Part shown: positions 23,102-30,010 of the stretch, piece after piece
Layout of the letters: every line of letters starts with the position of its first letter
How positions within the stretch are numbered: position 1 is the stretch's first letter
Assembly: GCA_034007295.1 (NCBI GenBank)
Contig: JAVERC010000039.1
Span: 1-32,948, forward strand
Reading direction: 5' to 3'
Origin: JACKCP01 sp034007295
Lineage (GTDB): Bacteria; Desulfobacterota; Desulfobacteria; Desulfobacterales; JACKCP01
Length of the DNA: 32,948 bases
Made by a program: the position numbers and the translations under genes
The notes under the pieces: model-generated
What the model was told of the DNA's origin: nothing
What the model saw: the letters and a program-made list of their open reading frames with translations, nothing else
The model's database searches: none

Positions 23102-23962
23102 ATGGAAAAAAAAATAAATTACATTGAAAATGACGAACAGCTTATAACTAAAGCACTTGAAGGTGATGAAAAATCCCTTGAAAAACTCATTTCAAACAAT
23201 CAGGCAAAACTTTATAATCTTGCATTCAAAATGGTTATGGATCACGATGACGCACTTGACCTTACCCAGGAAATATTAATTAAAATTATAACAAATCTTT
23301 CTTCATTTAATAGTTCCAAAGCAAAATTTACAACCTGGGCTTACAAAATTGCTGTAAATCACATTTTAAACATGAAGAAAAAAAAATTTGAAGTGCGTAT
23401 AAATGATTTTCAAAAATATACAGATTTAATTGAAAATCTGCCATCACATCAACCTGAAAAAAATCCTGAAGAAAATATTCTAGCCAAAGAATTTCAAGCT
23501 GGTTGTATGTCTGGAATGGTTATGTGTCTTGAAAGAACAGAAAGAATAGCATTTATTCTTGGAGGAATTTTTTTGTTGGACAGTAAAGACTGTTCTGAAA
23601 TCATGGATATTACAAATGATAATTTCAGAAAAAAACTTTCAAGGGCAAAAACTAAGCTTTTTGAAAATATGAATGGAATCTGCGGAATTGTAAATCCAGA
23701 TAATAAATGCAGATGCAATAAAAAATACAAAAATTTTGTAAACTTGAAAATGCTTGATTCTAAAAATTTAAGATATTCAGGTGAAAACCTTCCTCTCATA
23801 AAAGAAAAAATGGAAAATAAAATAACAAAATTTACAAATGATTATTATGGGCCCTTTCTTGAAATATTTAGGAATCAAGTATTTCATGAACCTCCGGATT
23901 TGAGGGATTGGTTTAAAAAAATTCTAAAATCAGGTGATTTTAAGGAAATTTTCAATATTTAG
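23102..23962 (+). CDS. ECF-type RNA polymerase sigma factor with C-terminal extension
   Basis: Sigma-70 family protein of 286 residues. Region 2 spans about 34-98 (LYNLAFKMVMDHDDALDLTQEILIKI, FTTWAYKIAVNHILNMKKKK). Region 4 spans about 137-192, with the helix-turn-helix DSKDCSEIMDITNDNFRKKLSRAKTKL. The DxRxRxR-like region is not obvious. Beyond region 4 is an extension of about 95 residues beginning with a cysteine cluster at 194, 203 and 205 (CGIVNPDNKCRC) that may bind metal and sense stress or redox; I recall the same NPDN-CRC motif in related ECF factors. No anti-sigma gene is adjacent, which fits control by the extension itself. GAGAGAG precedes ATG 23102. The TAG stop is completed by the first base of element copy F. 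Confidence 0.9.
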   Translation: MEKKINYIENDEQLITKALEGDEKSLEKLISNNQAKLYNLAFKMVMDHDDALDLTQEILIKIITNLSSFNSSKAKFTTWAYKIAVNHILNMKKKKFEVRINDFQKYTDLIENLPSHQPEKNPEENILAKEFQAGCMSGMVMCLERTERIAFILGGIFLLDSKDCSEIMDITNDNFRKKLSRAKTKLFENMNGICGIVNPDNKCRCNKKYKNFVNLKMLDSKNLRYSGENLPLIKEKMENKITKFTNDYYGPFLEIFRNQVFHEPPDLRDWFKKILKSGDFKEIFNI

Positions 23963-23992
23963 TGATTGGCCGAAAACGAAATTTTTTTGTTT
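23962..23992 (-). mobile_element. MITE-like element, copy F (end fragment)
   Basis: GTGATTGGCCGAAAACGA followed by a T-run and GTT is the right terminus of the element in reverse orientation, preceded by TATTTA at 23956-23961 as in the intact copies. The rest of the element is missing or decayed beyond recognition before 24047. Its first base completes the TAG stop of the sigma-factor gene. Confidence 0.75.
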
Positions 23993-24046
23993 ACTTGCTG
24001 TTAAAAAAAACAGTTCTTTTTAATAAAATATTAATATGGAGAAAAA

Positions 24047-24472
24047 ATGGAAGATTACAAAAAGAATTTAACTCATTCCTATAAAATGGAAATGATTGGA
24101 ACAGGAATTTACAAAGGTTTAAGCAAACAGTTTAGAACAAAAAATCCAGATTTAAGCGAAAAATTTATGGAGTTTTCAAAGCAAGAAGAAATGCATGGTA
24201 AACTTTTTCAAAAATGTTTTAAAGACCTTTACGGAAAAAATTTAAAATCTGGTTTTTTCTGGGAATTTGCAGGGATGTTTGCTGCTTTTATAATGAGACC
24301 TATTCCTTTACAAAAAAAATTGAAAAAACTTCAGATTGAAGAACAAGGTGCAGTTAAGAAGATTGAAAAGCTCTTAAATCAGGATATTGAACCAAAATTA
24401 AAAAAAATTTTAAAAATAATTTATCCACACGAAATACTACATGCATCACTATATAATGATGTATTTAAATAA
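24047..24472 (+). CDS. Ferritin-like diiron-domain protein
   Basis: A 141-residue four-helix protein of the ferritin/rubrerythrin-like superfamily. Carboxylate-bridged diiron ligand candidates occur in each helix: Glu in HSYKMEMIGTGIYKGL, the ExxH of SKQEEMHGKLF, Glu in LQIEEQGAVKKIEKLL and the ExxH of YPHEILHASLY. The middle helix region GFFWEFAGMFAAFIMRPIP is unusually hydrophobic, so membrane contact is possible. GGAG precedes ATG 24047. It lies 84 nt after the sigma factor on the same strand and may be co-transcribed through the element remnant. Likely role: iron or peroxide handling; the exact activity cannot be told. Confidence 0.83.
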   Translation: MEDYKKNLTHSYKMEMIGTGIYKGLSKQFRTKNPDLSEKFMEFSKQEEMHGKLFQKCFKDLYGKNLKSGFFWEFAGMFAAFIMRPIPLQKKLKKLQIEEQGAVKKIEKLLNQDIEPKLKKILKIIYPHEILHASLYNDVFK

Positions 24473-24543
24473 AGAGTGCTTTGGCAAAAAATATAATTTT
24501 TTTGTTTTAAACTATAAAAAATTTGTACAATAAATTGTAAGCA

Positions 24544-24579
24544 GTAATTGGCCAAAAAAGACCGTTTTAGTTCAGCAGC
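24544..24579 (-). mobile_element. MITE-like element, copy G (internally deleted, 36 bp)
   Basis: Only the two ends remain, joined directly: GTAATTGGCC then AAAAAAGACCG and TTTTAGTTCAGCAGC. It is flanked by TAAGCA (24538-24543) and TAAGTA (24580-24585), a 6-bp target duplication with one mismatch. It lies between the convergent ferritin-like and transporter genes. Confidence 0.75.
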
Positions 24580-24635
24580 TAAGTATTTTTTAAATGGATA
24601 AAAAGGGGATTTTAGGATACTAAAAATTTTGTTTA

Positions 24636-24662
24636 GAAACAGCCTTATTTTAAGGCTGTTTC
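24636..24662 (-). terminator. Intrinsic terminator of the acetate transporter gene
   Basis: GAAACAGCCTTA pairs with TAAGGCTGTTTC around a 3-nt loop. On the minus strand it starts about 23 nt after the transporter stop and is followed by the AT-rich TAAACAAAATTTTT. It could also serve the ferritin-like gene on the plus strand. Confidence 0.75.
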
Positions 24663-24685
24663 CATTTCACGACAGATTTTAACCC

Positions 24686-25279
24686 CTATTTAACTATTGC
24701 ACCGGGAAGGGGTAAAACATTTTTGTTAAACACAGTATTGTTTACAATTGCACCGATTATATAAACTGCAACGAATCCTGCTGTAATCAGAGTCCATCCA
24801 ATAACCGGTTTTACTGCAGCTGGAACAATGCCCATATCCAGCAGAAAAATAAGCCATAAGGCTATATCAAGAAGTACAACAACAATAAACAAAAGCAATG
24901 TTGATTTCATGTAAGCGGGAGTTACAATAGTCAGAAAAAATGCTCCTGCCATCCAGCACCATCCTTCAACAACAGCATGCGGTATCATTCCAGACTTAAT
25001 CATCAAGAATTTTGACAAAACACTCAAAGAAGCTCCAAACATGAAAAAGGCACAAAAAAACAGGAATACATTGCCGCCTGTAATATTATGGTCTTTTAAC
25101 TCCATAACAGCTACGGTATATTGTACTATACCGCCGCCAACAAGCCAGGCTGCAAGCAGGGGGAGTCCTGTTACTTCCACCTTTCCCAGAAAAACGGCTC
25201 CAAATCCAAAACATGCTACACAAAGTGCTCCAAGTCCGGCAGGTCCCGGAGTTGCGAAGGTATGGTCAGGTTGTGTCAT
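24686..25279 (-). CDS. GPR1/FUN34/YaaH-family acetate/succinate transporter
   Basis: Membrane protein of 197 residues of the AceTr family (E. coli SatP type), which takes up acetate or succinate, often with protons. Six hydrophobic segments are visible, at about 16-34, 38-58, 70-92, 98-117, 121-146 and 157-181. The family signature near the N-terminus (NPAPLGL in most members) is present as a variant, TPGPAGLGALC, and GGIVQYTVAVMELKDHNITGGNVF holds the conserved GG...E...NTFG-like region. I use ATG 25279, where AAGGAG is well placed; ten more residues upstream have no SD. It is followed by its own terminator, and 3-hydroxybutyryl-CoA dehydrogenase lies about 90 nt upstream. The combination suggests short-chain acid metabolism. 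Confidence 0.9.
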   Translation of the reverse strand: MTQPDHTFATPGPAGLGALCVACFGFGAVFLGKVEVTGLPLLAAWLVGGGIVQYTVAVMELKDHNITGGNVFLFFCAFFMFGASLSVLSKFLMIKSGMIPHAVVEGWCWMAGAFFLTIVTPAYMKSTLLLFIVVVLLDIALWLIFLLDMGIVPAAVKPVIGWTLITAGFVAVYIIGAIVNNTVFNKNVLPLPGAIVK

Positions 25280-25369
25280 AAATACTCCTTTTAATTTTAA
25301 TGCTTTCAAGGGGTTAATTTAAAACTGTCGTTTTTTGCTCATATATTTTTTAGGAGAGATATAAAAGCC

Positions 25370-26221
25370 TTAGTTATACTCATAAAATCCACGGCCGGTT
25401 TTTCTACCAAGCCACCCTGCTTCAACATATTTTCTTAACAATGGGCATGGACGATATTTTGAATCGCCAAAACCCTTATAAAGGGTTTCCATAATTGCAA
25501 GGCAGGTATCAAGCCCTATAAGGTCTGCTAGTGCAAGCGGCCCCATTGGATGGTTCATGCCAAGCTTCATTGCTGAATCTATTGCCTCTTTTGTTCCTAC
25601 TCCGTGATAAAGTGCAAAAACTGCTTCATTGAGCATTGGAATAAGAATTCTGTTTGCTATAAATCCAGGAAAATCACTTGATTCAGCAGGGGTTTTTCCA
25701 AATTTTTCAATCAAGGAAATTGTTGTATCAAAGGTTTCCTGATCTGTTGCAAGGCCTCTTATTATTTCTACAAGCTTCATAACAGGGACAGGGTTCATAA
25801 AATGCATTCCAATAATTTTTTCTGGCCTTTTTGTTTGTGCTGCTATTCTTCCAATTGGAATGGAAGAAGTATTTGTTGCAAGTATTACGTCCTTATTACA
25901 TCCTTCATCAAGCTCTTTAAAAATTTTAAATTTCAGGTCTTCTCTTTCAACAGCTGCCTCAACTACAAAATCAGCATCTTTTAAACTTGATAATACTGAA
26001 GAAACTTTAATTCTTTCCAAAATTTGATTTTTTTCATTTTCAGTCATTTTTTCTTTGGAAACTGATTTTGACAAATTTTTATCAATAACAGAAAGTCCTT
26101 TTTGACAGGCTTCATCACTAATATCATACATAATGACATTAAGACCACTTTGAGCAGCAACCTGTGCAATTCCATTCCCCATTTGTCCAGCACCTACCAC
26201 ACCAAAAACCTTAATTTCCAT
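25370..26221 (-). CDS. hbd: 3-hydroxybutyryl-CoA dehydrogenase
   Basis: NAD(P)-dependent (S)-3-hydroxyacyl-CoA dehydrogenase, 283 residues, the usual length of single-function Hbd enzymes. The Rossmann motif is GVVGAGQMGNGIAQVAAQSG (about 7-26). Catalytic elements are TNTSSIPI (Ser), GMHFMNPVPVMKLVEII (His) and the GFIANRI / MNEAVFAL region (Asn), with the C-terminal domain ending LRKYVEAGWLGRKTGRGFYEYN. AAGGA precedes ATG 26221. It interconverts acetoacetyl-CoA and 3-hydroxybutyryl-CoA in butyrate, butyryl-CoA or beta-oxidation pathways. No thiolase or crotonase is within the window, so the pathway direction is open. Confidence 0.94.
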   Translation of the reverse strand: MEIKVFGVVGAGQMGNGIAQVAAQSGLNVIMYDISDEACQKGLSVIDKNLSKSVSKEKMTENEKNQILERIKVSSVLSSLKDADFVVEAAVEREDLKFKIFKELDEGCNKDVILATNTSSIPIGRIAAQTKRPEKIIGMHFMNPVPVMKLVEIIRGLATDQETFDTTISLIEKFGKTPAESSDFPGFIANRILIPMLNEAVFALYHGVGTKEAIDSAMKLGMNHPMGPLALADLIGLDTCLAIMETLYKGFGDSKYRPCPLLRKYVEAGWLGRKTGRGFYEYN

Positions 26222-26486
26222 TTAAAAATTCCTTCTCTATTTATTATTTTAATAAATTTAAAAATCAAATATTCTTTTTTAAATAAAGCAATCAGTGTGC
26301 CATAATCAAATTTAAAATTTAAACACATGTTTTAATTGGATAAAAATTAATATAAAGAAAAAAAGGGGGATAAGCGTTGTAACTCAAAAGTTACATTCTA
26401 AATAAATATAATGAAGAAATACTAATATTAACAGGGTTTAAAGTTACTAAGAGGTATTATTACAACTTTATGTTACCATACCGAAA
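26222..26486. other. Intergenic region upstream of hbd
   Basis: This AT-rich gap has no ORF or RNA gene that I can support. It must contain the minus-strand hbd promoter. A small palindrome GTAACT-CAAA-AGTTAC lies near 26379-26394, and related GTTAC/AGTTAC words recur at 26442-26448 and 26471-26476; they could be regulator sites, but this is weak. Confidence 0.35.
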
Positions 26487-26518
26487 CATAAAGACCTTTT
26501 TAAAAAGGTCTTTATGTA
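26487..26518 (-). terminator. Palindromic terminator after thiC
   Basis: ACATAAAGACCTTTTT and AAAAAGGTCTTTATGT are perfectly complementary over 16 bp with no loop bases needed. It lies 8 nt beyond the thiC stop. The A/T-rich arms can provide the U-run, although no long T-tract follows. Confidence 0.7.
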
Positions 26519-26526
26519 AATAAATT

Positions 26527-27816
26527 TTATTTCTTGGACTCAACAGCCCTGTTCCATGTTTTTAATGCACACAAATCACCACACATTGTACAAACATCAC
26601 GCTTGCTGTCCTCAGAAGCATTCCTTCTTTTCCTTGCAAGCTCAGGATCAATTGAAAGTTCAAACATTTTTTTCCAATCAAAATTTCTTCTTGCATCTGC
26701 CATTTGAAGATTTCTTTCCCAGGCACCTTTAACACCTTTTTCAATATCACCAATATGTGCTGCAATTTTTGATGCAACAACACCCTGTTTTACATCATCA
26801 AGGTCTGGAAGAGTAAGATGTTCTGCTGGAGTTACATAACAAAGAAAATCAGCACCATTTGCTGCTGCAATAGCTCCGCCGATTGCTCCTACAATATGAT
26901 CATAGCCTGGTGCAACATCAGTTGGAAGCGGCCCTAAAACATAATATGGTGCATTTTCACAAAATCTTTTCTGCTGTTTCATGTCTCCTGCAATCCTATT
27001 TAAAGGAACATGACCAGGTCCTTCAATCATTACCTGGACTCCTTTTGCCCTTGCTCTTTTTGTCAGTTCACCAAGAGTTATAAGTTCTGATACCTGAGCC
27101 CTGTCTTCAGCATCGCAGATTGCTCCTGGACGAAGCCCATCACCAAGTGAAAGAGTTACATCATATTCAAGGCAAATATCCAAAAGCTCATCAAAATATT
27201 CATACAATGGATTTTCTTTTTTATTTCTCACAATCCATTCAGCAAGAAAACTTCCTCCCCTTGAAACAATTCCCATTTTTCTTTCGCAATTTTCCAAAAC
27301 ACTTACAGTATGCTTTGTTATTCCACAATGCACTGTAATAAAGTCGACTCCTGCTTTTGCATGATAAAGTATTTCTTCAAAAAGATCTTCTTTTGTGAAA
27401 GAAACAGCTTCTTTGCCGTTTTTCATATATTTTGAAACAACTTTGTAAATAGGAACGGTTCCTATCATTACAGGAGACTTTTCAATGATTTGTTCTAAAA
27501 TTTCAGAAAGACTTCCTCCTGTTGAAAGATCCATAACCGCATCAGCACCTGCATCAACAGCAGTTTTAAGTTTTAAAAGTTCTGCTTCAAGACAGTGGCG
27601 GCTTGGTGATGTCCCAATATTTGCATTGACTTTTGTTTTTAATCCTTCACCAATCCCAACAGCCCTGAAATTTCTGTTTTTATTAATTGGAATAACAATT
27701 TTACCTGACTTTACCTTTTCTAAAATCTCTTCAGGCAAATAGTTTTCATCTTCAGCCACTTCTTTCATGGCTTTTGTAATTTTACCCTCAAGTGCATATG
27801 TAAGCTGAGTTGCCAT
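26527..27816 (-). CDS. thiC: Phosphomethylpyrimidine synthase ThiC (short form)
   Basis: Radical-SAM enzyme converting aminoimidazole ribotide to hydroxymethylpyrimidine phosphate for thiamine synthesis. The 429-residue length is the short form lacking the N-terminal domain of E. coli ThiC. Family blocks are IGEGLKTKVNANIGTSP, DAVMDLSTGGSL, DFITVHCGITKHTV, SRGGSFLAEWI, LSLGDGLRPGAICDA, IEGPGHVPLNRIAGDMK and GPLPTDVAPGYDHIVGAIGGA. The C-terminal cluster motif is CTMCGDLC (C409, C412, C416), with three residues in the second gap where many ThiC have four. The gene is preceded by a TPP riboswitch and terminator, so it should be shut off by thiamine pyrophosphate. No other thi gene is adjacent. 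Confidence 0.96.
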   Translation of the reverse strand: MATQLTYALEGKITKAMKEVAEDENYLPEEILEKVKSGKIVIPINKNRNFRAVGIGEGLKTKVNANIGTSPSRHCLEAELLKLKTAVDAGADAVMDLSTGGSLSEILEQIIEKSPVMIGTVPIYKVVSKYMKNGKEAVSFTKEDLFEEILYHAKAGVDFITVHCGITKHTVSVLENCERKMGIVSRGGSFLAEWIVRNKKENPLYEYFDELLDICLEYDVTLSLGDGLRPGAICDAEDRAQVSELITLGELTKRARAKGVQVMIEGPGHVPLNRIAGDMKQQKRFCENAPYYVLGPLPTDVAPGYDHIVGAIGGAIAAANGADFLCYVTPAEHLTLPDLDDVKQGVVASKIAAHIGDIEKGVKGAWERNLQMADARRNFDWKKMFELSIDPELARKRRNASEDSKRDVCTMCGDLCALKTWNRAVESKK

Positions 27817-27849
27817 AATAATTCCTTATATTTATAATTAAAAATAAAA

Positions 27850-27878
27850 AAGCCGGTTCCAAAAAAAGGAAACGGCTT
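27850..27878 (-). terminator. Riboswitch-controlled terminator in the thiC leader
   Basis: On the minus strand AAGCCGTTTCC pairs with GGAACCGGCTT (11 bp, one wobble) around a T7 loop and runs into TTTTATTTTT. It lies between the TPP riboswitch and the thiC start, where ligand-induced termination would act. Confidence 0.88.
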
Positions 27879-27903
27879 AAATCCAAATAAATTGAATTTT
27901 TTA

Positions 27904-27994
27904 CACTCGTTTCCCTTCGCAGGTATTATCCTGATCAGGTGTTAAGGGTCACTCAAAAATGAGAATCTCAGTCATTAAGACACCCCTAACGAGT
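27904..27994 (-). ncRNA. TPP riboswitch (THI element)
   Basis: Read on the minus strand, the P1 stem ACTCGT/ACGAGT encloses the conserved segments GGGGTG, CTGAGA, ACCC, CCTGATC-GG, TAATACCTGCG and AGGGAA in the THI-element order. It lies upstream of thiC and is followed by an intrinsic terminator, so it should stop thiC transcription when TPP is bound. Confidence 0.95.
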
Positions 27995-28062
27995 AAATAA
28001 ATAATTTAGTTTTCTTAAATGATTATGTCAAATCAAATAATTTTACCTTAAACTAATAAATA

Positions 28063-28710
28063 TTATTTTTTATCTATTTTTAAATTTGGATAGAGCTTTT
28101 TAACACATTCAGGACAAATGCCGTGGGAAAAAGAAATATCTGAGGTTTTGCGAAGGTATGATTCAAAAGAGTGCCATTTATCTTCTTTATCTCTAATTTT
28201 TTTACAATACGAACAAATCGGGATTAATTGTTTATAAACATTTATTTCTTCAAAAGCCTTTTCAAGCCTATGTATAAGCTCATCTTTTTCAGCTTCTGCC
28301 TTTTTTCTTTCTGTAATATTTATGACAAGCCATACAACAGCTTTTAAATATTTTTGGCCAATTTGTTCCAATGGATAAATTCTTCCTTCAAACCATTGAG
28401 TTTCTTTTGGCCCATCCTTTGGATTTCCAAAACACTCAGCAGATGATAGAGAGTATTCAACAACCTTAATTTTTTTATGTTCAATTGACTCATTTATAAG
28501 TTGAAGATAATGATCTGATTTATCCAAAGGCATTATTTCTTTAATATTTTTTCCTTTAAGATATTTGACTGAATCATAAAAAATATTTTCAGCACCTCCA
28601 AAAACCTCAAGATAAAAGCCATTTGAGTCAATAATAAAAAAAGGATCAGGCAAAGTTTTTTTAAGTGTTTCAAAAATTTCTAAAGACTCTTTTAAATTTG
28701 CTGAATCCAT
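28063..28710 (-). CDS. PAS-domain sensor protein with C-terminal zinc-like module
   Basis: A 215-residue cytoplasmic sensor. A PAS domain spans about 13-135 (LPDPFFIIDSNGFYLEVFGG, IMPLDKSDHYLQLINESI, WFEGRIYPL, VVWLVINITERKKAE). A short coiled coil at about 135-160 leads to the C-terminal PICSYCKKIRDKEDKWHSFE...SHGICPECVKKLYP, a CxxC plus HxxCxxC arrangement likely to bind zinc. That tail is common at the end of sensor and response-regulator proteins in this group, and also ends the protein at 20401-20937. AAAAGGA precedes ATG 28710. It is the last gene of a paaI-like / GGDEF / PAS operon, 15 nt after the cyclase. It may tune the cyclase; ligand unknown. Confidence 0.85.
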   Translation of the reverse strand: MDSANLKESLEIFETLKKTLPDPFFIIDSNGFYLEVFGGAENIFYDSVKYLKGKNIKEIMPLDKSDHYLQLINESIEHKKIKVVEYSLSSAECFGNPKDGPKETQWFEGRIYPLEQIGQKYLKAVVWLVINITERKKAEAEKDELIHRLEKAFEEINVYKQLIPICSYCKKIRDKEDKWHSFESYLRKTSDISFSHGICPECVKKLYPNLKIDKK

Positions 28711-28725
28711 TTTTTAATCCTTTTC

Positions 28726-29433
28726 TTAAAAAACAACTTTATTTCTTCCGGTATTTTTAGCTTCATAAAGCTTTTCATCTGCAAAATTTATAATTTCACA
28801 AGGATGACTTTCATAAATAGAGCTGCCTGAAATTCCAAAACTCATTGAAATCTTAAAATCTTCATTCATCCAGCAAAAATTATATTCAAAAATTTCATTT
28901 CTTATTCTTTCTGCAACATCAAAGGCAGATTCAAGCTCTAATTCAGGAAGAATTATTAAAAATTCCTCCCCTCCCCATCTTCCGGCAAGATCGCCTGGAC
29001 GAATTTTACTTTTAATAATCTCAGCAGTTTTTTTAAGTACATAATCTCCGCAGTCATGGCCAAAAGTATCATTGACTTTTTTAAAGTGATCTAGGTCACA
29101 TAAAATAAATGAAAAAAATCTTTTAGAGCTGCTGGTTTTAATATATTGAAAATATTCATATATATATCTTCTGTTGAAAAGACCGGTAAGCGGGTCCCGC
29201 ATTGCAATATCTTCAATTTTTTTTAAAAGATTTTTTGTTGAACAAATTATAACAACAGCAAGGATCACTATTAAAACAGATTCAAAAATACTTTCAGCCC
29301 AGTTAATTGGAGTTTGTTTAAAACCAAATAAATTATGAGGAATATCAAATATTTCATCAAGCCACAAAATAAAAGTAATGAAAATAAAACTCAAATATTC
29401 TATTAAAATTATATTTTTTAAAATAGATTTCAT
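28726..29433 (-). CDS. Membrane-bound diguanylate cyclase (GGDEF)
   Basis: Makes c-di-GMP from two GTP. The 235-residue protein has two N-terminal membrane helices (about 8-26 and 50-67) and no other sensor domain. The GGDEF domain follows (about 75-235): DPLTGLFNRRY, CDLDHFKKVNDTFGHDCGD, the active-site loop GGEEF at 154-158, and SMSFGIS. RPGD at 145-148, five residues before GGEEF, is an intact inhibitory I-site, so product inhibition is expected. AAAGG precedes ATG 29433, 21 nt after the thioesterase stop. The downstream PAS gene may supply the sensing input. No c-di-GMP phosphodiesterase is in the window. Confidence 0.92.
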   Translation of the reverse strand: MKSILKNIILIEYLSFIFITFILWLDEIFDIPHNLFGFKQTPINWAESIFESVLIVILAVVIICSTKNLLKKIEDIAMRDPLTGLFNRRYIYEYFQYIKTSSSKRFFSFILCDLDHFKKVNDTFGHDCGDYVLKKTAEIIKSKIRPGDLAGRWGGEEFLIILPELELESAFDVAERIRNEIFEYNFCWMNEDFKISMSFGISGSSIYESHPCEIINFADEKLYEAKNTGRNKVVF

Positions 29434-29454
29434 ATAACCTTTTTATATTGAATT

Positions 29455-29841
29455 TCACTCAGATTTTCTAAATACTGTTCCATTAAAAACAGCAATAAGA
29501 TTATTTTCATTAAAAACTTCCATTTTATAAAAACCTGTTCTTTTTGTTGTATATACAAGCCTTGCTTCTGCTCTTAAAATATTGCCTGGTTTTGCACTTT
29601 TTAAAAAAGAGCCTGAAACATCAAGAGCAAAGGATAAAGGATTTTCAAAATTTGATGCTGCTGCAAAAGCTGCATCTGCAAGAGAAAAAACAAAACCTCC
29701 ATGAATAACCCCTAGGAAGTTGAGCATATTTTCCCTTACTTTTACTGTGCAAATGGAAAATCCTTTTTTTACTTCAACAAGTTCAATACCAAGAAAATTT
29801 GAATATGGATCATTTTTCATTTTTTCTATTTGATCTGTCAT
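29455..29841 (-). CDS. PaaI-family hotdog thioesterase
   Basis: Acyl-CoA thioesterase of the 4-hydroxybenzoyl-CoA/PaaI hotdog family, 128 residues. The catalytic segment is NFLGVIHGGFVFSLADAAFAAASN with the HGG and the Asp/Glu-type acid of the family, after YSNFLGIELVEV; the second half has SFLKSAKPGNILRAEARLVYTTKRTGFYKMEVFNE. I use ATG 29841 with AGG upstream; an earlier start would run through an 8-bp hairpin at about 29862-29881 (GTGCTGCC/GGCGGCAC). Substrate unknown: phenylacetyl-CoA-type or misprimed acyl groups are usual. It heads the operon with the cyclase and PAS genes, an odd pairing for a metabolic enzyme. Confidence 0.89.
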   Translation of the reverse strand: MTDQIEKMKNDPYSNFLGIELVEVKKGFSICTVKVRENMLNFLGVIHGGFVFSLADAAFAAASNFENPLSFALDVSGSFLKSAKPGNILRAEARLVYTTKRTGFYKMEVFNENNLIAVFNGTVFRKSE

Positions 29842-30010
29842 TTTAAAACCTGTTTTTTGTGCCGCCAAAAAAGGCAGCACAATATTATAAAATAGTTACC
29901 GAATTAAAACAAAATTTTGGCTTTAAGCATTAGATTAAAACTTTAACCCTTATAATTTGTAAAGTTTTAATTTTTATTAAGTAAAACAAAAAACCATATT
30001 TTTAAATTTA

